From the NCBI RefSeq assembly GCF_014645695.1, contig NZ_BMMF01000002.1, positions 252,292-316,291 on the forward strand: a stretch of 64,000 nt of DNA, written 5' to 3'. Numbering within the stretch: the first letter of the stretch is position 1; every line of letters starts with the position of its first letter. Source of the DNA: Salinarimonas ramus. GTDB lineage: Bacteria; Pseudomonadota; Alphaproteobacteria; Rhizobiales; Beijerinckiaceae. Positions 9,097-18,039 of this stretch are shown one piece after another. The position numbers were made by a program, and so were the translations under genes. The notes below the pieces were generated by a model. That model searched no databases, was not told the DNA's origin, and saw nothing but the letters and a program-made list of their open reading frames with translations.

Positions 9097-9573
9097 GTGC
9101 GCGGAGCAGTGGGCATGGAAGGTGGGCACAGCGAGCGCATCACGCGGCTCGAGTCACACTTCGAGTACATTCGCCGTGATCTCGACCGCCTGGCGGATGG
9201 TCAGGCGGCGATCCACACCCGGCTGGACGAGAAGTTCTCGGAGACCGCAGCGCGCTTCGACGCGGTGGGAGATCGCTTCGATGCCTTCGCAGCGAGGATC
9301 GATGCCAGGTTCGATGCGGCCGCGGCTCGAATCGACGCCGGATCCAGCATTCTCCACGCGCGCCTCGACGCGAACAACAGCCGCCTCGACGCCAACAACG
9401 CACGCCTCGACTCGATCAACGAGAAGATGGAGGTCGTGCTCCGCAAGCTGGAGACCTTGCCCACGAAGGCGGACCTCTGGGAGTGGCGCGTGCACTGGAC
9501 CGCGATCTGCGTCGCCGTCATTGCGATCATCGTGGGCGGGATCGTCGGAGGGCTCTCCGCTCTCCTGCCCTGA
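9097..9573 (+). CDS. Small coiled-coil protein with C-terminal membrane anchor
   Basis: A 158-residue protein of unknown function. Residues about 10-125 are a long, almost uninterrupted amphipathic helix. It carries degenerate repeats of the type RFDA..RIDA..RLDA, the last two being RLDANNS and RLDANNA, a pattern of coiled-coil or apolipoprotein-like repeats. After a short polar loop there is a single hydrophobic segment (about 134-156, AICVAVIAIIVGGIVGG) at the very C-terminus, so the protein is probably tail-anchored with the coil in the cytoplasm. I chose GTG 9097 because GGAGG sits 5 bases upstream; ATG 9115 is the alternative. It follows the GGDEF-EAL gene by about 150 bp and runs convergently into ppx. 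I do not recognise a named family. Confidence 0.7.
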   Translation: MRGAVGMEGGHSERITRLESHFEYIRRDLDRLADGQAAIHTRLDEKFSETAARFDAVGDRFDAFAARIDARFDAAAARIDAGSSILHARLDANNSRLDANNARLDSINEKMEVVLRKLETLPTKADLWEWRVHWTAICVAVIAIIVGGIVGGLSALLP

Positions 9574-9591
9574 TCAACCGATCGGCTCCCC

Positions 9592-11142
9592 TCACCCCAC
9601 TTGTATCCGCGGCTCGCGCTCGAGCACCTTGCCGAGCTGGCGCAGGCGGCCCATCAGGCGCTCGCCGGAGAGATCTGCCATGTCGTCGGGCAGGTTGAGC
9701 ACGATGCGCGGGCCCTTGGCCGTGTCCTTGGCGATGAGCGCGGTCTTCGGCAGAACGCCCTCCATCGCCACCGAAATCGGGTAGGCGACGCGGAAGGCGC
9801 CGCCGAGGATGCGCGCGAGCGTGATCAGCCGCGGCGTCGCGAGGCCCTTGAGCTGCCCGCTCGCCTTCTCCAGCGACAGGCCCTCGTGGCGGAAATAGTT
9901 CGACAGAGCGAGATAGGCGCGGCCGGGATGGTCGATGCCGATGAAGGCGCCGTTGGCGATGATGTTGAGGCTCTGCTCGCCGCGATAATCCGGATGCGCC
10001 CGCCAGCCGATGTCGGCCAGCAGGCAGGCGGCGTGCCGCAGGCGCCGCTCCTGCGGCGTCTCGTCGAGATCGAGCGTCTCGAACAGCGTGTCCGTCCACG
10101 CAATGAGCTCGACGCCGTGACCCGGCGAGCGCGCGCGCAGGACGTTGAAGTCGGCCGCCGCCGTGATCAAGGGGTCGCGCCCCTTCAGCTCGTCGTCGAG
10201 CCGCTCGAACAGGATGCCCTCGCGCACGCCCAGCGCCGAGACCGCGATGCTCGCTGGCCGGCCGAGCTTGATGATCTCCTCGAGCACGATGGCGCCGTAG
10301 GCGAGGAGCGGGCGCCGCGCGTCCGACACGGCGTCGATCTCCTTCAACGCCGTCGCGGGCGTGCGCTCCACCATCTCGAGGAAGGCGAGGCCGTCGGCGG
10401 GGTCGATGCGGTAATCGTGCATGACGCGCAGCGGATAGCCGCGCTCGGCCATGTGCAGGCGCGCGAGGTTTCGCCACGTTCCGCCCACGGCGTAGAAGGT
10501 GCGGCCCTTGAGCCGCGCGAGCTGCGGCGCGCGCGGCAGCGCCTCGCGCACGAGGCGGCGCGCCTTCTTGGGACTGTCGTCCGAAAGGTCCTGCAGCGTC
10601 AGGCCGCCCAGGGGGAGCGTGACGCCCTGCCCCGCGACGAGGCCCGCCACGTCCACGAGCTCGAGCGAGCCGCCGCCGAGATCGCCGACGACGCCGTCCG
10701 CCTCGTGGAAGCCGGAGATCACGCCGAGCGAGGAGAGCTCCGCCTCGCGCGCGCCCGAGAGCAGCTCCACGCGGCGCCCGACGATCTCCTCGGCCCGTCC
10801 GAGGAAGTCCGGCCCGTTCTGCGCGTCGCGCGCGGCGGCGGTGGCGAGGACGAGGATCTCGCCGACGCGAATCGTCTGGCAGAGCACCTTGAAACGGGCG
10901 AGCGCCTTGAGCGCACGGTTCACCGCCTCCTCGTCGAGCCGGCCCGTTGAGACCACGTGCCGGCCGAGCCCGCACAGGACCTTCTCGTTGTAGATCGGCA
11001 TCGGCGCGCGGGTGAGGCCCTCGTAAACGACGAGGCGCACCGAGTTCGAGCCGATGTCGATGATGGCGATGGGCCGCCCGACCTTCAGCCGGCCCGGGGC
11101 TTCCCCGCCGCGCGAGAGGAGCTTGTCGGTGGGAGTTTCCAA
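9592..11142 (-). CDS. ppx: Exopolyphosphatase / Ppx-GppA phosphatase
   Basis: A protein of about 516 residues of the Ppx/GppA family, which hydrolyses inorganic polyphosphate and in some members pppGpp. The actin-like ATPase-fold phosphate-1 loop DIGSNS is at about 29-34 and the second loop GDLGGGSLELVD follows about 120 residues later. The C-terminal half is the HD-like helical region found in the longer Ppx proteins. No ATG fits the N-terminus. A TTG at 11142, preceded by AGGAGAG, gives the expected length and leaves a 56-bp gap after ppk, so I use that, with some doubt. Lying directly behind ppk on the same strand, it forms the classic opposing pair of polyphosphate synthesis and breakdown. 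Confidence 0.85.
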   Translation of the reverse strand: METPTDKLLSRGGEAPGRLKVGRPIAIIDIGSNSVRLVVYEGLTRAPMPIYNEKVLCGLGRHVVSTGRLDEEAVNRALKALARFKVLCQTIRVGEILVLATAAARDAQNGPDFLGRAEEIVGRRVELLSGAREAELSSLGVISGFHEADGVVGDLGGGSLELVDVAGLVAGQGVTLPLGGLTLQDLSDDSPKKARRLVREALPRAPQLARLKGRTFYAVGGTWRNLARLHMAERGYPLRVMHDYRIDPADGLAFLEMVERTPATALKEIDAVSDARRPLLAYGAIVLEEIIKLGRPASIAVSALGVREGILFERLDDELKGRDPLITAAADFNVLRARSPGHGVELIAWTDTLFETLDLDETPQERRLRHAACLLADIGWRAHPDYRGEQSLNIIANGAFIGIDHPGRAYLALSNYFRHEGLSLEKASGQLKGLATPRLITLARILGGAFRVAYPISVAMEGVLPKTALIAKDTAKGPRIVLNLPDDMADLSGERLMGRLRQLGKVLEREPRIQVG

Positions 11143-11198
11143 GGGGTCCGCCTCTCCTGCCGCCCGTTTCCGTTGCGCGGGCGGTTCGCCCGCCGCGC

Positions 11199-13457
11199 TC
11201 AGCTCCGTGCCCGCCGTCGCCGCGAGAGCTCCCGCGGGCTCGACGTCTTCAACGACTTGCCGCGACCGGACAGGCTCGGGTTCGTCATGAAGAACTTGTG
11301 CGCGTTGAAAGGTTCCTCGTCCGCCTCCGGAACGATGCGTTCGCTCGTCCCGTCGGGCAGGACGCGCCAGCTCTGCTGGTTGTCGAGCAGATTCGCAAGC
11401 ATGATCTGGTCGAGCACCTGCTGGTGGACCGTCGTGTTGAGGATCGGCAGGAGCGCCTCCACCCGCCGGTCGAGATTGCGCTGCATGAGGTCCGCCGACG
11501 AGATGTAGACGTGCGCCTTCTGGTGGGGCAAGCCGTGGCCGTTGCCGAACGCGTAGATGCGCGAGTGCTCCAGGAAGCGCCCGACGATGGACTTCACCCG
11601 GATGTTCTCGGACAGGCCGGGGATGCCCGGGCGCAGGCAGCAGATCCCGCGCACCACGCAATCCACCTGCACGCCGGCGGCGGAGGCCTCGTAGAGCGCG
11701 TCGATGATCTGGGCGTCCACGAGCGCGTTGCACTTCAGCCAGATCGCCGCCGGCCGCCCGGCCTTGGCGTGGGCGATCTCCTCCTCGATGTGCTGGAGGA
11801 GGCGCTTCTTCGCCGTCACCGGCGAGACCGCCATGCGCTCGAGCTCCGCGGGCTCGGCATAGCCGGTGATGTAGTTGAAGATGCGCGAGACGTCGCGGGC
11901 GATCACCGGGTCGGCGGTGAAGAACGAGAGATCGGTGTAGATGCGCGCCGTGATCGGGTGGTAATTGCCCGTGCCCACGTGGCAATAGGTGACGAGGTTG
12001 CCGCCCTCGCGGCGCACCACCATCGACAATTTGGCGTGCGTCTTCAGCTCGATGAAGCCGAACACGACTTGGGCGGAGGCGCGCTCGAGGTCGCGCGCCC
12101 AGCGGATGTTCGCCTCCTCGTCGAAGCGCGCCTTCAGCTCGACGAGCGCGGTCACGGATTTGCCCGCCTCCGCCGCCTCGGCGAGCGCGGCGACGATGGG
12201 AGATTGGTTGGACGTCCGGTAGAGCGTCTGCTTCACCGCCACGACGTTGGGGTCCCGCGCCGCCTGCTCCAGGAAGCCGACGACGGCATCGAAGCTCTCG
12301 TAGGGGTGGTGGACGACGATGTCCTTCTCGCGGATCGCCGCGAAGGCGTCCCCGCCCTTCTCGCGGATGCGCTCGGGAAAGCGCGGCGTGTAGGGCTTGA
12401 ACTTGAGGTCCGGCCGCTCGAGCCCGACGATCTGCGAGAGGTCGTTGAGCGCGAGCATGCCCTCGACCTGGAAGACCTCGTCGGGGGCGACGTCGAGCTC
12501 GTCGGCGACGAACTGCGCGAGGTCGTCGGCGGTGGACGCCTCGATCTCGAGCCGGATCACGCTGCCGCGCCGGCGCTGCTTCAGCGCCGTCTCGAACACG
12601 CGCACCAGGTCCTCCGCCTCCTCCTCGATCTCGAGATCGCTGTCGCGGATGACGCGGAAGCTCCCCTGCCCGATCCGCTCGTAGCCCGGGAAGAGCCGCG
12701 AGGCGTGCATCTCGATCACCTGCTCCAGCGCCACGAAGCGTTGCGCCGAGCCGCCGTCCGGGAGCTTGATGAAGCGGTCGATCTTGAGAGGCAGGCGGAT
12801 CAGCGCGTTGAGGAGCCGGCCGTCGCTCTGGCGCCGCAGCTTCAGCGCGATGGACATGCCGAGATTGGGGATGAAGGGGAAGGGATGCGCGGGGTCGATC
12901 GCGAGCGGCGTCAGGATGGGGAAGACGTGGTGGAGGAAGTGGTCCTCCAGCCAGTCCCGCTCCGCCTTGTCGAGGTCCGCCTCGCCGACGATGGCGATGC
13001 CCTCCTCGAGCAGCTCCGGCACGAGCGCCCGCCAGCGCGCCTGCTGGTCGCTGGCGAGGCTGGAGACGCCCTGCGCGATCCGCGAGAGCTGCTCGGAGGG
13101 GGTGAGCCCGTCCTGGCTCACGGCCGTCACGCCGGAGCGCACCTGCCCCTTGAGGCCGGCGACGCGGACCATGAAGAACTCGTCGAGGTTGTTCGCCGAG
13201 ATCGAGAGGAAGCGCAGCCGCTCGAGCAACGGATGATTCGGGTTCTGCGCCTCTTCCAGCACGCGCCGATTGAACTGCAGCCAGGAGAGCTCGCGATTGA
13301 CGAAGCGATGCGGCGTGCCGCGCAGGTCGGCGCCCTCGGGCGCCTCGCCCTTCTGCACCGCCGGCGGGTTCTCCACCTCGGCGATCGCCTGTGCTTCCTC
13401 GCGGGTGATGTTGGCGCGCAAAGACCCCTCCCCTCCGTCGCCCTCGGGAACCCGCAC
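11199..13457 (-). CDS. ppk: Polyphosphate kinase 1
   Basis: A 752-residue PPK1, which reversibly polymerises the gamma-phosphate of ATP into polyphosphate, usually at the inner membrane. The N-terminal domain opens with [13 protein letters not shown] (about 51-63), a strong family marker. The phosphorylated histidine is H474 in KTHAKLS and the second catalytic histidine is H631 in GRFLEHSR, both present. The following [14 protein letters not shown] segment (491-504) is also typical. Start is GTG 13457; the 50 residues before the family core are poorly conserved, so a later start is possible. It lies 71 bp after a lipoprotein gene and before ppx on the same strand. A weak PhoB-like half-site lies just upstream. 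Confidence 0.95.
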   Translation of the reverse strand: MRVPEGDGGEGSLRANITREEAQAIAEVENPPAVQKGEAPEGADLRGTPHRFVNRELSWLQFNRRVLEEAQNPNHPLLERLRFLSISANNLDEFFMVRVAGLKGQVRSGVTAVSQDGLTPSEQLSRIAQGVSSLASDQQARWRALVPELLEEGIAIVGEADLDKAERDWLEDHFLHHVFPILTPLAIDPAHPFPFIPNLGMSIALKLRRQSDGRLLNALIRLPLKIDRFIKLPDGGSAQRFVALEQVIEMHASRLFPGYERIGQGSFRVIRDSDLEIEEEAEDLVRVFETALKQRRRGSVIRLEIEASTADDLAQFVADELDVAPDEVFQVEGMLALNDLSQIVGLERPDLKFKPYTPRFPERIREKGGDAFAAIREKDIVVHHPYESFDAVVGFLEQAARDPNVVAVKQTLYRTSNQSPIVAALAEAAEAGKSVTALVELKARFDEEANIRWARDLERASAQVVFGFIELKTHAKLSMVVRREGGNLVTYCHVGTGNYHPITARIYTDLSFFTADPVIARDVSRIFNYITGYAEPAELERMAVSPVTAKKRLLQHIEEEIAHAKAGRPAAIWLKCNALVDAQIIDALYEASAAGVQVDCVVRGICCLRPGIPGLSENIRVKSIVGRFLEHSRIYAFGNGHGLPHQKAHVYISSADLMQRNLDRRVEALLPILNTTVHQQVLDQIMLANLLDNQQSWRVLPDGTSERIVPEADEEPFNAHKFFMTNPSLSGRGKSLKTSSPRELSRRRRARS

Positions 13458-13528
13458 TTAGACGACCCCTTCGTGACAGAGCGATGATAGAGGCACGCGC
13501 CGCCTCTCGAAAGGGGCGATGCTCCGGA

Positions 13529-14140
13529 TCAGCAGGGAACGAGCCGCTCGCGCAGGCCGCGCGCCGCCTCCTCGCCGAGGAGCGCGAAGAGGTCGGGGCT
13601 GCGGGTGAGCGTGGCGAAGCCGGCATCGGGGCTCGTGCGCAGGAAGGTGCGGGTGGGAAGCGTATCCGGGACTTCGCCGGTGCGGCAGCCGGCGCGCACG
13701 GTGACCGTGAGGCTCCCCGATCCCCGCACGCCCTGAGCCCGCAGGGCGCGGATACGCGCCTGCGCGGCGCGAAAGCGCGCGGCGTCGTCCGCCGCGACGC
13801 CGGCGAGGAAGATGCGCTCGCCCGGCTCCGCCCGCGGCGCGTCGGCCCGGCTCGCGCCCTCCGCGACGGCGAGCGGCACCGCCTCGTCGACCACCGCCTC
13901 GTCGGCGCCCTCACGGGTGAAGGCGATGCGAAGGATCGCGTCCCCGTCGCGCAGCCGGATCGTCTCCGGCAGGCCGACGCCCACCGTGATGGCGCCGGGA
14001 TCGCTGTTGAGCGGATCGAGCCGCGCCGCCGCGACGAGCCCCGACGGGCTGATGCCCGCGCAGGCCGCGAGCAGAGCGGGCAGAAAGAGGACGACGAGAA
14101 GCGCGCGCGCGAACCGCGCACGGGAGGTGACGGGAGACAT
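13529..14140 (-). CDS. Predicted lipoprotein of unknown function
   Basis: A 203-residue protein with a lipoprotein signal peptide: basic start, hydrophobic stretch and lipobox LLAAC with lipidated C27. After processing it would sit on the periplasmic face of a membrane. The mature part shows no motif I can name. It ends in a Cys (LVPC) and has one further Cys at about 151. GGGAG lies directly upstream of the ATG. It sits between hdaA and ppk on the same strand. A gene at this position between a DnaA-like regulator and ppk is common in Rhizobiales, as I recall, but its function is unknown to me. Confidence 0.75.
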   Translation of the reverse strand: MSPVTSRARFARALLVVLFLPALLAACAGISPSGLVAAARLDPLNSDPGAITVGVGLPETIRLRDGDAILRIAFTREGADEAVVDEAVPLAVAEGASRADAPRAEPGERIFLAGVAADDAARFRAAQARIRALRAQGVRGSGSLTVTVRAGCRTGEVPDTLPTRTFLRTSPDAGFATLTRSPDLFALLGEEAARGLRERLVPC

Positions 14141-14179
14141 GGCAGATCCTTCGAGAACGGCGTTGCGGCCGGCGTCTCG

Positions 14180-14206
14180 ATTATCGCCTCACAATAATTT
14201 TTTCAA
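14180..14206 (-). promoter_or_regulatory. Possible sigma-70 promoter for the lipoprotein-ppk-ppx genes
   Basis: On the minus strand TTGAAA (14201-14206) and GATAAT (14180-14185) are separated by 15 bp, in a locally AT-rich spot 40 bp before the lipoprotein start. The spacer is shorter than ideal; TAATCG with a 17-bp spacer is an alternative -10. Confidence 0.35.
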
Positions 14207-14215
14207 GCGCGACGC

Positions 14216-14944
14216 TCAAAGATTCTCGTCGAGCGGCTCCTCGTCGGTATCCTCAGCCGCGCGGCCGGTCGCCCGCAGCCACGCCGCGGCCATGGGCCTC
14301 GTGATGCGTCGCTTCTGCGCGAGCGCCTCCGCGTCGAGCCCCGCCACCGCCTCCGCCGCGGCGGCGAGCGAGCGTTCGAGTCGCATGGCGAGGTAGTCGA
14401 CGACGCTGGTGTCGACGACGAGCTGGCGCTCCAGGAAGAGCTTCACCAGCACCGCCTTGAAGAGCCCGTCGTCGGGCGCCGCGAGGCGCGTCGCCGGCGC
14501 GAGGCGCAGGCGCGAGAGGAGATCGCGCGTGGCGATGCCCCAGGCGTCGGGCGGGGTCTCTCCCGTGATCAGGAGGAAGGTGCCGCGCTCGCGCGCGAGG
14601 TTGAGGAGGTGGAAGAGAGCGGGCTCGTCGAGCGCACCGCGATCGGCGTCCTCGACGAGGATGGCGGGCGCCGCCGCGAGGCGCGGCACCGCATCGTCGC
14701 GCACGTCGCGGGCGGCGATGCGCTCCGCGCCGGTGCGTCCGGCCCAGATCGCGCCGAGATGGCTCTTGCCCGAGCCCCGCGGGCCCTCGAGCCGCAGCAC
14801 CGTGTGGCTCCAGGCGGGCCACGCCTCGATGGCGGCGTAGGCGGCCTCGTTGGAGGGGGCGACGAGGAAATCCTCCTCCGCGTGGCTCGGCGCACCGGCG
14901 AGATCGAGGGGCAGTTGGCGCATGCGCTCGCCGCGCTCAGGCAT
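14216..14944 (-). CDS. hdaA: DnaA-homologous replication regulator HdaA
   Basis: A 242-residue AAA+ protein that lacks the DnaA DNA-binding domain, as expected for Hda/HdaA. Such proteins bind the sliding clamp and switch off DnaA by promoting ATP hydrolysis. The N-terminus carries RQLPLDL (9-15), a clamp-binding motif of the QLxLxL kind. Walker A GPRGSGKSH is at 54-62 and the Walker B region AILVEDAD at about 94-101. GGAGGA stands 5 bases before the ATG at 14944, which supports that start over the internal ATG at 14923. The start overlaps the end of the AI-2E permease gene by 8 bp, so the two are translationally coupled. Confidence 0.85.
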   Translation of the reverse strand: MPERGERMRQLPLDLAGAPSHAEEDFLVAPSNEAAYAAIEAWPAWSHTVLRLEGPRGSGKSHLGAIWAGRTGAERIAARDVRDDAVPRLAAAPAILVEDADRGALDEPALFHLLNLARERGTFLLITGETPPDAWGIATRDLLSRLRLAPATRLAAPDDGLFKAVLVKLFLERQLVVDTSVVDYLAMRLERSLAAAAEAVAGLDAEALAQKRRITRPMAAAWLRATGRAAEDTDEEPLDENL

Positions 14945-16058
14945 CGCGATCCTCCGGCGTGCGCGCCGGCGCCGCGTCGCGCTTCTGCAGCCGGCCGATG
15001 GCGGGATCGTAGAAGGGGCTCTGCAGGTAGCGCGCGAGCGCGAAGCGGGTGAGCACGCCCACCATCGCCGCGAGCGGCACGGCGAGGAGCAACCCCACGA
15101 AGCCGAACAGCGAGCCGAAGGCGAAGAGCGCGAACATCAGCCAGACGGGATGGATGCCCACCGCCCCGCCGAGCAGCTTCGGGGAGAGGAAGTTGCCCTC
15201 CACGAACTGCCCGAACAGGAAGATCGCGAGCGCGGCGAGGACCCAGGGCCAATCCGGCCAGAACTGGACGATGGCGACGCCCACCGAGAGCAGCAGCCCC
15301 GTGATCGAGCCGACATAGGGAATGACCGACAGGAGCCCCGCGAGGAGCCCGATCAGCGCGCCGAAATTCAGCCCGATCACCGTCAGCGCCAGCGCGTAGA
15401 AGCCGCCCAGGATCAGGCAGAGCGTCGCCTGCCCGCGGATGAAGCGCGACAGCACGTCGTCGATCTCGCGCGCGAGCCGGCGAACCGTATCGCGGTTGCG
15501 CAGCGGCAGCCAGCCGTCGACGGTCGCGACCATCCGGTCCCAGTCGACGAGAAGATAGAATGCGATGATCGGCGTGAGCACGAGGAGCGAGAACACGGAC
15601 AGCACCGTCTGCCCGCTCGCGAGCAGCGTGCCGAGCACGGTGCCGAGATAGCCTGCGCCCTGCGAGACGATGTCGCCGATATTGCGCTGGAGCTCGGGCC
15701 CGGCGACCTCGATGCCGAGATAGTCGAGGAGCGGCGCCCCGCGCTCGACGAGGAGGCTCTGCAGCCGGGCGACGTATTCGGGCATCAGCTCGAGGAAGGC
15801 CGTGAGCTCGCGCACGACGAGGGGCAGGATCAGGACCAGCACGAGGACGAGGACGAGCACGAACGCGAGCAGGATGACGAGCGTCGCCCCCAGCCGACCG
15901 AGCCCCAGCTTCTCGAGCCTGTCCGCCACCGGATCGAGCAGGTAGGCGAGCGCCAGCGCCGCCACGAAGGGCAGCAGGATGCCCGAGAACAGCCACAGGA
16001 AGAACGCCGTGGCGAGGAGGGCCGCGAACCAGAACCCGGCCTGCTTCTGGATGGTCAT
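14937..16058 (-). CDS. AI-2E family (PerM-type) membrane permease
   Basis: A 373-residue integral inner-membrane protein with about seven or eight hydrophobic helices. There is a very hydrophobic hairpin at about 60-85, a soluble loop rich in polar residues at about 90-150, then the conserved SVIPYVGSITG segment around 255-265 typical of AI-2E/PerM permeases. Family members have been linked to autoinducer-2 export and to Na+/H+ exchange. The substrate here cannot be told from sequence. It is the first gene of the unit with hdaA (8-bp overlap) and is divergent from the MFS gene at 16252. Confidence 0.85.
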   Translation of the reverse strand: MTIQKQAGFWFAALLATAFFLWLFSGILLPFVAALALAYLLDPVADRLEKLGLGRLGATLVILLAFVLVLVLVLVLILPLVVRELTAFLELMPEYVARLQSLLVERGAPLLDYLGIEVAGPELQRNIGDIVSQGAGYLGTVLGTLLASGQTVLSVFSLLVLTPIIAFYLLVDWDRMVATVDGWLPLRNRDTVRRLAREIDDVLSRFIRGQATLCLILGGFYALALTVIGLNFGALIGLLAGLLSVIPYVGSITGLLLSVGVAIVQFWPDWPWVLAALAIFLFGQFVEGNFLSPKLLGGAVGIHPVWLMFALFAFGSLFGFVGLLLAVPLAAMVGVLTRFALARYLQSPFYDPAIGRLQKRDAAPARTPEDRDA

Positions 16059-16251
16059 GGCACACGCCCCGATCGCGCCCGCCGGACGTTCCCGGCAGCG
16101 TCCCGTCAGGGCTAAGCCGAGACGCGGCGGGAGGCAAGGCGCAGGTGCAAACCGGCGTTGCGAACGGTCGCTATGCGTGCAATCTTTCGCGCGTCACTAT
16201 CATGGAAAGCGAGCGGGTTGCAGCAGCCGCGCTCGGGAGCCTCCGGCATTC

Positions 16252-17445
16252 ATGCGAGATCGCGCCATCGTCCCCGCCGGCATCGCCATCGTCGGTGCGA
16301 CCTACGGGCTCGCCCGCTATACCTACGGCTTGTTCGTGCCGGAGATCGGCGCCGATTTCGCGCTCGACGCCTTCGCGCTGGGGCTCGTGGCGAGCGGGTC
16401 CTATGCGGCCTACCTGATCGCCACGCTCTTCGGCTCGACGGTCTCCGCGACGCTCGGCCCGCGGCTGCCGGTGGTTCTCGGCGGGGTCGCGGCCGCGGGC
16501 GGGATGGCGGCGATCGCGCTCGCGCCCAACGTCTGGGTGCTCGCGGCCGGCGTCGTGCTGGCCGGCGCGAGCCCGGGGCTCGCCTATCCTCCGATGTCGG
16601 ACGCGGTCATGCGGCTCGTGCCGGAGCGCGGCCAGAACCGCGCCTATGCCTGGATCAATTCCGGCACGAGCTTCGGCGTGCTCGTCTCCGGCCCGGTGGC
16701 GATCCTCGCGGGCACCGAGTGGCGGACGGCCTGGCTCGTGTTCGCGGGCGTCGCGCTGGCCGCGACGCTCTGGAACGCGTGGCTGCTGCCGGGGCGTGCG
16801 ACGACCGCCGGCGAGGTGCGCGAGCCGGCACCAAGGCTGACGCGCGCCTTCCTGGCCCGGGCCGAGGCGCGCCCGCTCTTCGCGGGAGCCCTCGCCTTCG
16901 GGCTCGTCACCTCCGTCTTCTGGACCTTCGCGGTGGAGCTCGTCGTCGCGCAGGGCGGCCTCGCGCCGGATGCGGGGCGGACGTTCTGGATCCTCATCGG
17001 CATCGCAGGGGTGCTCGGCGGGCTCGCCGGGGATCTGGTGCGACGCTTCGGCCTCTCCGGCGTGCTCGCCGCGGGCACGGCGACGATCGCGCTCGCCACC
17101 GGCGTTCTGGCACTCGCACCCGGCAACGCGCCGCTGGTGCTCGCCGCGGGGGCGCTCTACGGGGCGGCGTTCATCCTGGTGACGGGGCTCTACGGCATCT
17201 GGAGCGTCAACGTCTTCAACGATCGCCCGTCGGCCGGCTTCGGCGCCACGTTCTTCCTGATCTCGGCGGGCCAGCTCGTCGGCCCCGCGCTGGCCGGCGC
17301 GATGGCGCAGGCGATGGGGCTCGGGCGCGTCTTCCTCGTCTGCGCCCTTCTCGCGCTGGCGCTCTCGGCGCTGCGCCCCGCGCACGACGTGCGCGCCATG
17401 TCGCGCGACGCGAACCCGCAGGGCGAGGCGCCCTGCGGAGGGTGA
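16252..17445 (+). CDS. MFS transporter (YbfB/YjiJ- or CynX-like)
   Basis: A 397-residue protein with about 12 hydrophobic segments, an inner-membrane major facilitator. The first helix contains YGLARYTYGLFVPEI and is followed by an amphipathic stretch, resembling the YbfB/YjiJ branch of the superfamily. A conserved GxxxG-rich loop (about residues 95-120) and a small-residue-rich second half are typical. I chose ATG 16252 because the first helix starts six residues later; longer starts upstream add an unrelated basic leader. The substrate is unknown. It is a single-gene unit followed by a convergent cupin gene. Confidence 0.75.
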   Translation: MRDRAIVPAGIAIVGATYGLARYTYGLFVPEIGADFALDAFALGLVASGSYAAYLIATLFGSTVSATLGPRLPVVLGGVAAAGGMAAIALAPNVWVLAAGVVLAGASPGLAYPPMSDAVMRLVPERGQNRAYAWINSGTSFGVLVSGPVAILAGTEWRTAWLVFAGVALAATLWNAWLLPGRATTAGEVREPAPRLTRAFLARAEARPLFAGALAFGLVTSVFWTFAVELVVAQGGLAPDAGRTFWILIGIAGVLGGLAGDLVRRFGLSGVLAAGTATIALATGVLALAPGNAPLVLAAGALYGAAFILVTGLYGIWSVNVFNDRPSAGFGATFFLISAGQLVGPALAGAMAQAMGLGRVFLVCALLALALSALRPAHDVRAMSRDANPQGEAPCGG

Positions 17446-17481
17446 GCACGGATCGACGGCGTGCGCGCGTCAGCTCGGGCG

Positions 17482-17516
17482 CTCATGCACCTCAACGATC
17501 GCGCACCTCAACGATC
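17482..17516. repeat. Short tandem repeat at cupin gene 3' end
   Basis: The string GCACCTCAACGATCG occurs nearly twice in tandem just downstream of and into the end of the cupin gene. It extends into the gene as further HDR-type coding repeats (C-terminal HDRHVHDR). It looks like a small local duplication. Confidence 0.5.
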
Positions 17517-17855
17517 GTGCACGTGTCGGTCGTGCACCTGGAAGGGCGGCGCCGTGGTCTCGACGCAGGTGAAGGTCTCCAGGATGCGATAGGTGTGCTC
17601 GGCGTCGGCGGGCACGAGCCAGCTGTCGCCGGGCTCGAGCGTGAGGGTCTGGCCCTCGATCTCGAGCTCGGCACGGCCGGCGATGCAGAAGCCCAGCACC
17701 TCGTATTCGTGCTTGTGGGCGGGCTTGTCGTCCCGCGGCGGCTCCTCGCGCCACATGCGCATGGCCATGCGCTTGCCGCTGGCGAGGTAGACGAGGCCGT
17801 TCTCGCCGCGCGGGGAATGCGCGCTCGCGACCTTCTTCACGGTGGTGTCGTTCAT
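17508..17855 (-). CDS. Small cupin-domain protein
   Basis: A 115-residue single-domain cupin. The two cupin motifs are visible: a metal-binding cluster around HKHEYEV with a following Gly and Glu, and GDSWLVPADAEHTY. His/Glu residues are in the places that usually hold a metal ion. Small stand-alone cupins can be enzymes, sugar-binding proteins or regulators, and nothing here decides between these. The ATG at 17855 is preceded by GGAGA with good spacing; an ATG at 17891 would add a charged leader. The C-terminus ends in a duplicated HDR/HVHDR tail that matches a short DNA repeat and may be a recent extension. Confidence 0.75.
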   Translation of the reverse strand: MNDTTVKKVASAHSPRGENGLVYLASGKRMAMRMWREEPPRDDKPAHKHEYEVLGFCIAGRAELEIEGQTLTLEPGDSWLVPADAEHTYRILETFTCVETTAPPFQVHDRHVHDR

Positions 17856-17954
17856 CGGATCGTCTCCGTCGGGATGCGTCTCGCGGCCCAACGGGCGGGT
17901 GCGGTCGTCGTTCCGCCCGCGGCGGTGGCGGCGCGTACCGACCCTCGAACGCGA

Positions 17955-17984
17955 ACGGCGCGCCCGTGGTGACGGGCGCGCCGT
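17955..17984 (-). terminator. Strong hairpin between L,D-transpeptidase and cupin genes
   Basis: A perfect 13-bp inverted repeat (ACGGCGCGCCCGT, loop GGTG) in the 184-bp gap after the transpeptidase stop. No T-run follows, so a terminator or an RNA-stabilising hairpin are both possible. Confidence 0.45.
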
Positions 17985-18039
17985 GGCGACGTTTCTCCAT
18001 GGAGCCCGACCGCGCGCAGGGACGCGGTCGCGTCCGGCC

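Noticed and set aside
9592-14121. Single 1509-codon minus-strand frame covering ppx and the region of ppk.
   Set aside because: Only its 3' part (ppx) carries motifs. The rest overlaps ppk in another frame. The real ppx start is near 11142.
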